Assembly: GCA_023447335.1 (NCBI GenBank)
Contig: JAEXOD010000030.1
Coordinates: forward strand, 1 to 35,016
Reading direction: 5' to 3'
Length of the DNA stretch: 35,016 nt
DNA from: Bacteroidota bacterium
GTDB taxonomy: Bacteria > Bacteroidota > Ignavibacteria > Ignavibacteriales > Melioribacteraceae
The stretch's first letter is position 1. Each line of letters opens with the position of its first letter. Shown in pieces: positions 16,221 through 25,019 of this stretch. The notes under the pieces were generated by a model. It did no database searches, was not told the DNA's origin, and saw only the letters and a program-made list of their open reading frames with translations. A program made the position numbers and the translations under genes.

Positions 16221-17132
16221 ATGAAATATAAAATCTTTTTAATTTGTTTATCATTTACTTTAGCATTTTTATGGGGCTGTAGCGATACCGAACCGGAATT
16301 AACCGTAAATAAAGCGATTGGTGTACACGGTGAAGGATTTAATGATCCGACATCGCCCAACTTTCATGCTGCCGCTTTAAGACTTACAAATTGGAAATTA
16401 GATGATTGTAAAAGCTGTCATGCGGCTGATTATACGGGCGGAATTGCAAAATTAAGTTGTAAAACTTCCGGATGTCATACAAGTTCACGAGGTCCCGAAG
16501 CATGTACAACATGTCACGGTGATTTTAATAATTCCCAAAGGGTTGCCCCTCCTAGAGCTATTGGCGGTTCAGTATTAACTTCTGATAGAGGAGTGGGTGT
16601 TCATACAACCCATGCTTATGATGTTAAATTAGCGGGTGCAAACTATAGTTGTTATGATTGCCATCCGCGTATTACCGTTGTAGGTGGTTATGTTAAATCA
16701 CATATAAACGGATTACCCGCTGAAATTAGTATTAGCGGATTAGCAATAACAAAATCGAATACCGATAGTTCTTATTCACGCGATTCTAATAGACCTGCAT
16801 TTGTACCAAATCCGACTTATGATTTTGCAAACGGTACTTGTAGCCAAGTATATTGTCACGGATATTTCAAGAACGGAAACATTGATAATGTTGTTGCATG
16901 GACTAAAGATCCGGCTGATAATTCAAGAATAAAATGTGGTAGTTGTCACGGTAACCCAAGTACGGGTAATCCGCTTCCTACAGGAACACATCCTCAAGGT
17001 GCTTTTGCAAATAACTGTACAATGTGCCATCCTAGTGAAGTTAACTATCTAAATAATACTTGGACAATTACGGATTCTACGAAACATATTAACGGTAAGT
17101 TAAATATATACGGCGGTGAGCAACGTTTATAA
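16221..17132 (+). CDS. 7-heme lipoprotein cytochrome c, CX4CH/CXXCH type
   Basis: A lipoprotein signal peptide ends in LWGC (Cys20), followed by SDTEPE. Seven heme sites follow: CKSCH (63), CKTSGCH (80), CTTCH (95), CYDCH (144), CSQVYCH (207), CGSCH (239) and CTMCH (266). The two CX4CH sites, each followed by CXXCH, match the domain described from Geobacter sulfurreducens cytochromes such as OmcB (GTCSQVYCHG..W..DP......CGSCHG). It is probably anchored to the outer membrane. Whether it faces the periplasm or the outside cannot be told from sequence. Last gene of the operon, it is followed by a strong terminator. In a conduit it would be the terminal partner on one face of the barrel. Confidence 0.88.
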   Translation: MKYKIFLICLSFTLAFLWGCSDTEPELTVNKAIGVHGEGFNDPTSPNFHAAALRLTNWKLDDCKSCHAADYTGGIAKLSCKTSGCHTSSRGPEACTTCHGDFNNSQRVAPPRAIGGSVLTSDRGVGVHTTHAYDVKLAGANYSCYDCHPRITVVGGYVKSHINGLPAEISISGLAITKSNTDSSYSRDSNRPAFVPNPTYDFANGTCSQVYCHGYFKNGNIDNVVAWTKDPADNSRIKCGSCHGNPSTGNPLPTGTHPQGAFANNCTMCHPSEVNYLNNTWTITDSTKHINGKLNIYGGEQRL

Positions 17133-17141
17133 CCCAAAGTG

Positions 17142-17180
17142 AATAGGCTGACTTAATTATTAAGCAGCCTATTTTTTTTT
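17142..17180 (+). terminator. Strong rho-independent terminator of the cytochrome operon
   Basis: AATAGGCTG (17142-17150) pairs with CAGCCTATT (17165-17173), continued inward by CTTAA/TTAAG around a short loop with one bulged A, and followed by seven T. It begins about 10 bp after the 7-heme gene. Confidence 0.93.
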
Positions 17181-17237
17181 GAATTAATACATAATTTAAA
17201 TTGTTTTAAGGGAAAAGGTAAACTTTATTCGGCTTAT

Positions 17238-18578
17238 ATGATTAATTTAAATAATACAAATTTAAAAGACTTTATTCTAGATAGCATTAGCGAAGGTGTT
17301 ATTGCTGTTAATAAAGATTTTAAAATAGTATATTTTAATGCGGCAGCCGAACGAATTACAGGTTATTTACGAAATGAAGTTAACGGTAAATTTTGCAAGT
17401 ATGTAATAAAACCGGGAGAATGTGCAAAAAACTGCCCTATTGCTTTAGCATTAAAATCAAAAAAAACCATTACCGATTTTAATTATGAATTATTTAATAA
17501 ATCAGGGCTTAAAAACGATATTGTATTAAATTCTTCGATATTGTATGATTCTAATAATGATCCTATTGGGGGTATTTTAACTTTTAGAGAACTTTCTGAG
17601 GTAGAACGCTTACGTTTTAATTTAATGAAAGATTCCGATTTTTACGGAATTATTGGTAAAAGTAGTCAGATGACTGAAATTTACGAATTATTGAACGAAA
17701 TTAGTGAAAGTGATGCCCCGGTATTTATAACCGGTGAAAGCGGTACGGGTAAAGAAATGGTAGCTAATGCTATTCAGTCAATATCGAGAAGAAAGAATAA
17801 ACCATATATAAAGATCAACTGTGCTGTTTTTCCGCCAAATTTATTGGCTGCAGAGTTGTTTGGGCATGTTAAAGGAGCATTTACAGATGCTATAAAAGAT
17901 AGACCGGGGCGTTTTGAAATTGCAGACGGGGGTACTATTTTTCTTGATGAAATAGGGGAAATACCGGTTCAGACGCAATTGCAATTATTAAGAGTTTTAC
18001 AAGAAGGAACATTTGAAAGAATCGGAGAATCTTTAACTCGTAAAGTTAATGTTAGGGTTATTGCTGCAACTAACAAAAATATTAAATTAGCGTTAGATAC
18101 AGCAACTTTACGAGAAGATTTATTTTATAGACTAAACGTTATACCTATACATTTACCTCCTCTCCGGGAAAGAAAATCTGATATTATTCCGCTAATAAAC
18201 CACTTTCTAAAGAAGTTTTCGCTAATTTATAATAAAAACATTTTTGAACTCAGTGATCAAACGGTTGACATTCTGATAAATTATCAGTATCCCGGAAACG
18301 TTAGAGAGTTGGAAAACATTATTGAATATGCTTTTGTTAGAACTGCACAAAACGTAGCAATTGAAATAAATAAACTCCCTTCATTTGTAAGAGAAAAAGA
18401 AAATAATACTGCAAAGGAGATTATTAAATCAAATGAATACGGTAAAAAGTTTACACGAGACGAAATATTAAATGTTTTAGCAAAAAATAAGTGGAATAAA
18501 AATTTGACTGCAGACGAACTTAATGTAAGTCGCACTACTCTCTGGCGTCTTATGCATAAGTATGGGTTAATTAGATAA
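17238..18578 (+). CDS. PAS-domain sigma-54-dependent transcriptional activator
   Basis: This 446-residue enhancer-binding protein has an N-terminal PAS domain (about 8-120), an AAA+ sigma-54 interaction domain (about 135-365) and a C-terminal Fis-type HTH (about 405-442, RDEILNVLAKNKWNKN.., SRTTLWRLM). Seen directly are Walker A GESGTGKE (166-173), Walker B GGTIFLDEIGE (231-241) and the arginine-finger region LREDLFYRLNV. The sigma-54 contact loop reads GAFTDA (213-218), not GAFTGA. The PAS domain holds Cys53, Cys62 and Cys66 (FCKYVIKPGECAKNCPI), a cluster also found in PAS regulators of metal-reducing bacteria and suggestive of redox or cofactor sensing. The position after the cytochrome operon suggests that it controls electron-transfer genes. 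I saw no -24/-12 site upstream of 13132. Confidence 0.92.
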   Translation: MINLNNTNLKDFILDSISEGVIAVNKDFKIVYFNAAAERITGYLRNEVNGKFCKYVIKPGECAKNCPIALALKSKKTITDFNYELFNKSGLKNDIVLNSSILYDSNNDPIGGILTFRELSEVERLRFNLMKDSDFYGIIGKSSQMTEIYELLNEISESDAPVFITGESGTGKEMVANAIQSISRRKNKPYIKINCAVFPPNLLAAELFGHVKGAFTDAIKDRPGRFEIADGGTIFLDEIGEIPVQTQLQLLRVLQEGTFERIGESLTRKVNVRVIAATNKNIKLALDTATLREDLFYRLNVIPIHLPPLRERKSDIIPLINHFLKKFSLIYNKNIFELSDQTVDILINYQYPGNVRELENIIEYAFVRTAQNVAIEINKLPSFVREKENNTAKEIIKSNEYGKKFTRDEILNVLAKNKWNKNLTADELNVSRTTLWRLMHKYGLIR

Positions 18579-18622
18579 TTTTGAGTTTTAAGTATATTGA
18601 AATAATCTTTGATAAATAAAAA

Positions 18623-18662
18623 TCCCTCTTCCTTACTGAAAATATAAAGCAAAAAAGAGGGA
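18623..18662. terminator. Bidirectional terminator between convergent genes
   Basis: TCCCTCTT (18623-18630) and AAGAGGGA (18655-18662) form a perfect 8-bp stem around a 24-nt loop. Runs of A or T lie nearby, between the sigma-54 activator and alaS, which converge here. Confidence 0.6.
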
Positions 18663-18688
18663 GTGAATATTAAAAATTCAAATTTTAT

Positions 18689-21271
18689 TTATAAGATGCT
18701 ACTAATAACGTCTTCGGTTTGTGCAAAGGCTTCTTCAATTTTTTCGACCGATTTACCTCCTGCGGTAGCTAAATGAGGTTTACCTCCGCCGCCTCCGTCA
18801 ACAAGTTTAGCTAAAGCACCAACGATTTTACCGGCACTAAGTTTTTTATCTTTAATTAAATCATCGCTTACTACACAAACAATACTAGCTTTTTGTTCTA
18901 TTTCGGAAAATAAAACACCGATACCGCTTTTAATTTTATTTCTTAACTCGTCACCAAACGATTTTAATTCGTCCATGTTCTCGGCATTTATTTTTCCTTT
19001 ATAAACACTTATTCCGCAAGCATTCGAACCATTTTTAAGAACTGAATCAATACCGCCTAATTTTTCTTTAAGCTTAAATTCGGATAATTCTTTTTCCAGT
19101 TTGCGTTTTTCTTCGTTTATTTGGGTAACTATGTTATGTAACTTAGAAATTTCGGTTTCTTGTTGTTCAATAAATTTTTCGACTCCACGACCTGTAACAG
19201 CTTCAATGCGGCGTACACCTCCGGCAATTGAAGACTCGCTAATTATCTTAAACATTCCGATGTGTGACGTGTTGCTTACGTGAGTACCGCCGCAAAACTC
19301 CATACTGTAATCACCGAATTGTACAACATTAACTTTATCACCGTATTTATCGCCAAAAAACATTAAAGCGCCCATTTCTTTTGCTTTTTCAAAAGGAATT
19401 TCATGGTGATGATTAAGATTTAGGTTTTCTCTTATTTTTTCGTTTACGGTTTCTTCTATTAATTTTAATTGTTGTTCGTTAACTTTTTCGAAATGAGAAA
19501 AGTCAAAACGAAGTCTATCGGGTCCAACAAAAGAACCGCTTTGTTTAACGTGAGTTCCTAATATCGAACGTAATGCTTTATGCAATAAGTGAGTTGCAGA
19601 GTGATTACGCATTATATCTTGTCGTCTTTTACCTTCAACAATTGCTTCAACTTCATCTCCGCATTTAATAGAAATTTCACTTTTTTCTATAAAGTGAATA
19701 GTCTTATTGTTAACTTTTGTTAATCCGTTAATATTGATTTCGGAATTATTAAAAATTAATAAACCGTGATCTTCAATTTGTCCGCCGGATTCAGGATAAA
19801 ACGGAGTTTTATCTAAGACAACGGCAACAGAATTTTCTAATTCTTTTATATAAACGACTTTAGAATTACTCTTTATCTCGGTGTAACCGGTAAAAATTGT
19901 ATCGGGTAAATTGTTAAAATCATCCCCAAAATCAGTTTGTGCGGAAATATTTAAAGCCGAAAGTTTTTCTTTAGTAACTTTACGTGCTCTTTCTTTTTGT
20001 TCTTTCATTAATGCATCAAACTTGGCTTCATCAATTTCTAAACCTTTTTCTTTTGCCATAACGGCAGTTAAGTCAACCGGAAATCCGAATGTGTCATATA
20101 ATTTAAATACTTCTTCTCCGGGAATTACTTTTAATCCCAAAGAATTTGCCTTTTTTGCCGCATCATCAAAAAGTTCAATTCCTCTATCCAAAGTAGAATG
20201 AAAACTATTTTCTTCAGCATGAATAACATTTTTTACTTTATCCGCATTTTCAATTATTTCAGGAAAGATTGTACCCATAGTATCAGTTAATGTATCAACT
20301 AATTTAAATAAAAAGGGATCTGTAAGATTAATCTTTCTACCGTATCTTGCGGCACGGCGTAAAATACGTCTTAAAACGTAACCTCTTCCTTCATTGCTGG
20401 GGGTTGCACCGTCTGCAATAGCAAAAGTTAATGTACGGATATGATCTGCAATAACACGCATGGCAATTTGATGCTGTTCGTCTAAATAAGGAACGGTTGA
20501 TATTTCTGATATTTTATTAATTAGAGGAGTAAATACATCGCTATCGTAATTAGATTTTTTCCCTTGAATAACTGCACAAATTCTTTCAAAACCCATTCCG
20601 GTATCAACGTGTTTTGCGGGTAATTCATGTAAATGACCGCTTGAATCGCGGTTATATTGAATAAATACTAAATTCCAAATCTCAATACATTCCGGAGTAC
20701 CTGCATTTACCCATTTTGGATTGTCATAATCATCACTTACATTTATATGAATTTCACTACATGGACCGCATGGACCGGTATCTCCCATTTCCCAAAAGTT
20801 ATCTTTTTCATCAAACTTTAAAATATGTGTCGGGTTTATATCAGTTTTGGTTTTCCATAATTCTAAAGCTTCATTATCTGTTCTATAAACAGTAGCCCAT
20901 AGTCTTTCTTTTGGTAGTTTCCAAACCTCAGTTAATAATTCCCAAGCCCATTCAATGGCTTCTGCTTTATAATAATCACCGAACGACCAATTGCCGAGCA
21001 TTTCAAAAAAAGTGTGATGGTATGTATCGTGACCTACTTCTTCCAAGTCATTATGCTTACCGCTAACCCTTATACATTTTTGGGTATCGGCTGCTCTTTT
21101 ATAATCACGTTTTCCTGTACCTAAAAATACATCCTTAAATTGGTTCATTCCTGCATTTGTAAATAATAATGTCGGATCATCAAACGGTACTACGGGTGCG
21201 CTTTTAACAATGTTATGTTGTTTCTTTTCAAAAAAGTCTAAAAAGCTTTGTCTAATTTCTTGAGATGTCAT
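18689..21271 (-). CDS. alaS: Alanyl-tRNA synthetase
   Basis: This enzyme charges tRNA-Ala and edits Ser/Gly mischarging in the cytoplasm. At 860 residues it has normal length and all domains. The class II catalytic core begins TSQEIRQSFLDFFEKKQH, LFTNAGMNQFKDVFLG and MLGNWSFGDYYK, with GDTGPCGPCSEIH as the family signature. The editing domain has the zinc-site HSATHLLHKAL (near residue 557) and CGGTHVSNTSHIG (near 660). The C-terminal DHHA1/C-Ala part has the Gly-rich VDGGGGGKPHLATAGG. GGGAAAAG precedes the ATG. The gene is single and converges on the sigma-54 activator. Nothing is unusual beyond the AT-rich codon use shared with its neighbours. Confidence 0.97.
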   Translation of the reverse strand: MTSQEIRQSFLDFFEKKQHNIVKSAPVVPFDDPTLLFTNAGMNQFKDVFLGTGKRDYKRAADTQKCIRVSGKHNDLEEVGHDTYHHTFFEMLGNWSFGDYYKAEAIEWAWELLTEVWKLPKERLWATVYRTDNEALELWKTKTDINPTHILKFDEKDNFWEMGDTGPCGPCSEIHINVSDDYDNPKWVNAGTPECIEIWNLVFIQYNRDSSGHLHELPAKHVDTGMGFERICAVIQGKKSNYDSDVFTPLINKISEISTVPYLDEQHQIAMRVIADHIRTLTFAIADGATPSNEGRGYVLRRILRRAARYGRKINLTDPFLFKLVDTLTDTMGTIFPEIIENADKVKNVIHAEENSFHSTLDRGIELFDDAAKKANSLGLKVIPGEEVFKLYDTFGFPVDLTAVMAKEKGLEIDEAKFDALMKEQKERARKVTKEKLSALNISAQTDFGDDFNNLPDTIFTGYTEIKSNSKVVYIKELENSVAVVLDKTPFYPESGGQIEDHGLLIFNNSEININGLTKVNNKTIHFIEKSEISIKCGDEVEAIVEGKRRQDIMRNHSATHLLHKALRSILGTHVKQSGSFVGPDRLRFDFSHFEKVNEQQLKLIEETVNEKIRENLNLNHHHEIPFEKAKEMGALMFFGDKYGDKVNVVQFGDYSMEFCGGTHVSNTSHIGMFKIISESSIAGGVRRIEAVTGRGVEKFIEQQETEISKLHNIVTQINEEKRKLEKELSEFKLKEKLGGIDSVLKNGSNACGISVYKGKINAENMDELKSFGDELRNKIKSGIGVLFSEIEQKASIVCVVSDDLIKDKKLSAGKIVGALAKLVDGGGGGKPHLATAGGKSVEKIEEAFAQTEDVISSIL

Positions 21272-21455
21272 CTTTTCCCTTTTAAATTTTTTTTAACCCT
21301 AAATATAATATTTTTTAACGATATTTTTTAATTGTAATATATTATAAACAGTTATTATTTAATATAAGTTTTGAAATAAGCGTATTTTTTATATTAAATG
21401 TTGATTTTTTAATAGTTTAGAGTTAATTTAAACAAGACTAAATTTAGGTATTAAA

Positions 21456-23033
21456 GTGGAATTAAAAAAATATAGCGATACTAAGCTAATCGAACTGATT
21501 TCCAAGAACAACATTTTAGCGCTCGAAGAATTATTTAATAGATATTCTAAGGTTTTATTTACTTTAATACTTAAAATCTGCTCTGAACAAGTACATGCCG
21601 AGAAAATTTTACAACAAGTTTTTGTAACTATTTTTAATAAGGCTAAGTTTTTTCCTTTTGATACGGATAATTCCTATGCTTGGATTATTATGCTTGCAAG
21701 GAACAGAGCTGTTGATAGTATGAGAAGAAATAGAACTGCCGAACAAATTGATATACATTATGATGATGATTTTGAAAACAAATATGTATTGCCCACTTTA
21801 AGTAATAAAGTAGATGCATTAGATTTTGAAACGGCTGTTCGTATTTCGGAAGATATTTATTCGGCTTATTTCAAACTTACCGATATGCAACGAATAGTTA
21901 TTGAACTTGCATTTTATGACGGATTTGCAGTAAATGAAATTGCAGCAAATTTAAAACTACCGGTTGAAACTATCCGTTCTAAAATAATGTACAGTATTTT
22001 TTCTTTACGAGATAAATTGCTGCAAGATGATTCAAAAGATATTTCGGAAAATACACTTATATACGAATTCATTTCTGCTTATACATTGGGTTGTTTGGAA
22101 AGAAAAAATCATGATATGTTTTTAGATTATTATCATGCAGGTAAATTAAAAGAAAGTGAAATTAATACATTGGGAGTTATTCAAAACGTAGTTACACTAA
22201 TTCCTTTAAGTCTTAATCCTGTAAATCCACCGGATAATTTATTTGAGAATATTAAATTGTTATTAATTTCATCCGGTGTAAAGATAACGGAAAATATTGA
22301 AGAAGAAACAGATGAATCTAAAATACAAATTAAAAACGAGGAAGAAAATAAAAGTGAAGAAAAGTTTTCTACAAATAGTTTAGATGATTTAAATAATGAA
22401 ACGAATTTACCCGATGATAAACCTGAAAGTAAAAAAGAAGACAAACAGGTTATAACTATCAATGAGAGTGTAACTACTAATAATATTAAATTTAACGGGT
22501 ATGTAAAGGGACTAACTAAAAAGCAAAGAATTATATTTTTCGGATCTATTTCTGCTAGTATAATTTTATTAATATTTTTAGTAGTTGTTAGTTCAAATAG
22601 CTCTGCTACGATAAATGATTTGGAAAACAGATTGGAAATCGCAGAAGAAAAAGCTTCAAAATCCTTTGATTTTATGAAAGACTATCAAACCTATATTGAT
22701 TTTACAAACCAAGGAAATTTTAAAGTTATTCAACTGAAAGATACAAGCGGATTTGTTGCAGCAAGATTATTTTTATCTCTGAAATCAGATGAGGGATTAT
22801 TACAAATAGATAATTTACCCAAAATACAATCTGATGAGGAATATAGTTTGCAATCGGTAAAATCGGGAGTCTCAAATAGACTGATGACTTTTATTATTTC
22901 GGGAAACGGAAAGTATTTGTGGGTAAACGGTAAATCGAATGCACAATTATTAGCATCGGATTTGTTTAAAATAGTCATTCATAAAAAGAACAAAAAACAA
23001 ACGGAAGGCACTCCTTTATTCTGGGGTAATTAA
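21456..23033 (+). CDS. ECF sigma factor fused to a membrane-anchored anti-sigma-like domain
   Basis: This 525-residue protein starts with GTG. Residues ~8-92 are sigma-70 region 2 (ALEELFNRYSKVLFTLILKI, AWIIMLARNRAVDSMRRNR). Residues ~125-190 are region 4 (YFKLTDMQRIVIELAFYDGF, VNEIAANLKLPVETIRSKIM). Residues ~197-275 resemble the cytoplasmic part of RskA-type anti-sigma factors (EFISAYTLGCLER..., LIPLSLNPVNPPDNLFENIK). A strongly acidic linker (278-345) leads to one transmembrane helix (359-378), a short coiled coil (384-403) and an extracytoplasmic RskA-C-like domain (about 405-509, IDNLPKIQSDEEYSLQSVKSG). It therefore looks like sigma and anti-sigma factors in one chain. It could be held inactive at the membrane and released by proteolysis; that is inference. 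Its stop overlaps that of the convergent gene at 23030. Confidence 0.82.
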   Translation: MELKKYSDTKLIELISKNNILALEELFNRYSKVLFTLILKICSEQVHAEKILQQVFVTIFNKAKFFPFDTDNSYAWIIMLARNRAVDSMRRNRTAEQIDIHYDDDFENKYVLPTLSNKVDALDFETAVRISEDIYSAYFKLTDMQRIVIELAFYDGFAVNEIAANLKLPVETIRSKIMYSIFSLRDKLLQDDSKDISENTLIYEFISAYTLGCLERKNHDMFLDYYHAGKLKESEINTLGVIQNVVTLIPLSLNPVNPPDNLFENIKLLLISSGVKITENIEEETDESKIQIKNEEENKSEEKFSTNSLDDLNNETNLPDDKPESKKEDKQVITINESVTTNNIKFNGYVKGLTKKQRIIFFGSISASIILLIFLVVVSSNSSATINDLENRLEIAEEKASKSFDFMKDYQTYIDFTNQGNFKVIQLKDTSGFVAARLFLSLKSDEGLLQIDNLPKIQSDEEYSLQSVKSGVSNRLMTFIISGNGKYLWVNGKSNAQLLASDLFKIVIHKKNKKQTEGTPLFWGN

Positions 23034-23539
23034 TATTTTATTTGTTTATTCCAAATTAAAAAAGCAGATAATAAAAATATTAAAATAATCTTATAACTTA
23101 ATAGTAGCTCTAAAAGAATATTAATTTTGTTCATAAATAAAGTGTTTCTAAAAAAAACACTCAAACCAAATAAAACAAAAAAGGTAATTGAGGCATAAAT
23201 TAAGGACCTATTAATACTATTCTGGATAAATAACATCAAAAATACTAAACCTCCGCAAAATAAGATACTTGGTATTATTAACTGAGAAATATTATTAACT
23301 CGAAAATATTGAGTAATAAAAATTAGTGTGGATGTACAAAAAATTATTGTGTTCCAAATTAAAATACTTCTTCTATCGGTTGAAAAAGACTTATAAACCA
23401 AATATACAGCCAATAAACCAAATACTAATGAACTTATTAAAGGAAGAGCATAACCTAAGTGATAATTTAGGTTTAAAATATATAGCAATGCAATTAAAAG
23501 AAACGAGAGTCCGATTAATTTAATTTCATCTATTGTCAT
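23030..23539 (-). CDS. Integral membrane protein of the PspC operon
   Basis: This 169-residue protein is almost entirely hydrophobic, with about six predicted membrane segments (LIGLSFLLIALLYIL, LPLISSLVFGLLAVYLVY, SILIWNTIIFCTSTLIFI, IIPSILFCGGLVFLMLFI, SLIYASITFFVLFGL, IILIFLLSAFLIW). There is no catalytic motif. It starts 1 nt after the double-PspC gene's stop and is clearly in the same operon. Small membrane partners of PspC proteins (LiaF-like or DUF5668-like) have this form, but I cannot assign a family firmly. It converges on the sigma/anti-sigma fusion with 4 bp of overlap. Confidence 0.7.
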   Translation of the reverse strand: MTIDEIKLIGLSFLLIALLYILNLNYHLGYALPLISSLVFGLLAVYLVYKSFSTDRRSILIWNTIIFCTSTLIFITQYFRVNNISQLIIPSILFCGGLVFLMLFIQNSINRSLIYASITFFVLFGLSVFFRNTLFMNKINILLELLLSYKIILIFLLSAFLIWNKQIKY

Positions 23540-23540
23540 A

Positions 23541-24212
23541 TTAATTCTCTCCGTAATCAGGCAATGTCAATAATAACACTAAATAAACAAAAATAAATGA
23601 ACCAAGAGTAAAAACAAAAGTGATTGTAAAAACAATTCTTATGGCAGTAACGGAAATTTGTAAATATTTCGATAAACCGATACAAACACCGCCGATAAGT
23701 TTTTTTTGATTTAACTTGTACAGTCTATTTCTATTAAAAGTTGCAGTTTTATTTGCAAATTTTCCTGCTTCAAGAAAAATATATAAACCTAAAAATGCAA
23801 GAAGAAAAGTTATATAAATTGTTGAATCAATTGTTCCGATAAAATATTTAAAAATAGCCGATTTGTTTGCAATATATAAAACAGCTCCGAATAACAAAAT
23901 GGAGTATCCCATAAAAATGCTAAATTTTTGGTGTTTTATTTCATCAATTTTAGGCGGTTTTATTAGAAAAGCTAATATACCGTATACAACGATTGTATAA
24001 TTTGTATATAATAATCCAATTATGAATATAAGTCGAAAAATTAGCGGATGAACTAAATAATATTCAGCTAAACCGCCACATACGCCAAATAGTATTTTAT
24101 TAGTTGAAGAGCGCCTTAATATTCTTGGGCTTTTGGTATTGTTTTGATCGATTTCAATAAACTCGGCATCTTCAGCATCTTTATATTCGTTTTTATCTTT
24201 AAAATCATTCAT
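23541..24212 (-). CDS. Membrane protein with two PspC domains
   Basis: Two PspC-type domains are visible in 223 residues. The first, at about 31-86, reads RRSSTNKILFGVCGGLAEYY followed by PLIFRLIFII and an aromatic membrane helix. The second, at about 163-219, reads KLNQKKLIGGVCIGLSKYL followed by TAIRIVFTITFV and VYLVLLLTLP. Two further membrane helices (98-115, 133-148) lie between them. An acidic N-terminal stretch (DAEDAEFIEID) faces the cytoplasm. PspC-domain proteins take part in envelope-stress responses; in Bacteroidota they often sit with small membrane proteins, as here. The gene starts 3 nt past the 5-formyl-THF cyclo-ligase stop. Confidence 0.85.
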   Translation of the reverse strand: MNDFKDKNEYKDAEDAEFIEIDQNNTKSPRILRRSSTNKILFGVCGGLAEYYLVHPLIFRLIFIIGLLYTNYTIVVYGILAFLIKPPKIDEIKHQKFSIFMGYSILLFGAVLYIANKSAIFKYFIGTIDSTIYITFLLAFLGLYIFLEAGKFANKTATFNRNRLYKLNQKKLIGGVCIGLSKYLQISVTAIRIVFTITFVFTLGSFIFVYLVLLLTLPDYGEN

Positions 24213-24215
24213 ATT

Positions 24216-24812
24216 TTAGTAAGTAGTAATTCTATCCTTTATGTTAATAATTCTTCGTTCGGTAATAATTTTATCAATTCTTGTATCGTGATTTGTAGAT
24301 TCAATATAATCAAATATTTGGAATTCAAAGGCAAGCACAACTTTAGGGGCAAATGTTTGTTTAAGCAATTTATCATAATAGCCACCCCCGTAACCTATTC
24401 TTTGTCCGCTTATAGATACGGCTAAAGCAGGAACAATAATAAGGTCAATATCGCTCATATCCTCATCCATTCCGTAAACCGGTTCAAAATAACCTTCACT
24501 ATTTTTAGTTATATGATCCCAACCCATAAACTGGCATCTTCTAAATTCCTTTTTAACTTTATTAAGTTTTGGTAAAATTACAACTTTACCGCTAGAATTC
24601 ATATAGTCAATTAGTGTTCGAGTATCGACTTCGCCGGGTCTACTGGCAATATAACAGTGTATTGCTTTAGCAAATACATAGTCATCTGTTTGGCTTAACC
24701 TTTCAATAATGCGCTTGGTTTTTAGCTTTAGTTCAATCTCGGTATGCTCGCTTCGTCTTTGAACAACAATTTTTCGAGCTTCGGACTTTGGAATTAAGGT
24801 TTTAAGCTTCAT
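24216..24812 (-). CDS. 5-formyltetrahydrofolate cyclo-ligase
   Basis: This enzyme converts 5-formyl-THF with ATP to 5,10-methenyl-THF, recycling a folate storage form in the cytoplasm. The 198 residues show the family pattern: N-terminal ARKIVVQRRSEHTEIE, HCYIASRPGEVDTRTLI, VILPKLNK, FEPVYGMDEDMSDIDLIIVP, and the signature RIGYGGGYYDKLL with the Gly-rich ATP site. It is the first gene of a three-gene minus-strand operon with the PspC genes. A functional link between the two is not evident. The AT-rich stretch 24813-25019 separates it from the divergent ATPase/nuclease genes. Confidence 0.93.
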   Translation of the reverse strand: MKLKTLIPKSEARKIVVQRRSEHTEIELKLKTKRIIERLSQTDDYVFAKAIHCYIASRPGEVDTRTLIDYMNSSGKVVILPKLNKVKKEFRRCQFMGWDHITKNSEGYFEPVYGMDEDMSDIDLIIVPALAVSISGQRIGYGGGYYDKLLKQTFAPKVVLAFEFQIFDYIESTNHDTRIDKIITERRIINIKDRITTY

Positions 24813-25019
24813 AACTTTACCTATTTATTTACCAAATTAACATTTTATTTAAATAATAAATTCCTTCTTGATAATAAAATAAATTTGGCTAAAATGCAAT
24901 TAAAAATTATTAATTTTAGAAAGTTTCTGTGAAATTTATAAAGCGGATTTTGAATTTAATAAAATTTATTCTTATTAAATAATTTGTTATATTTAAATGT
25001 AATTTTGAAGGAAAATAAA

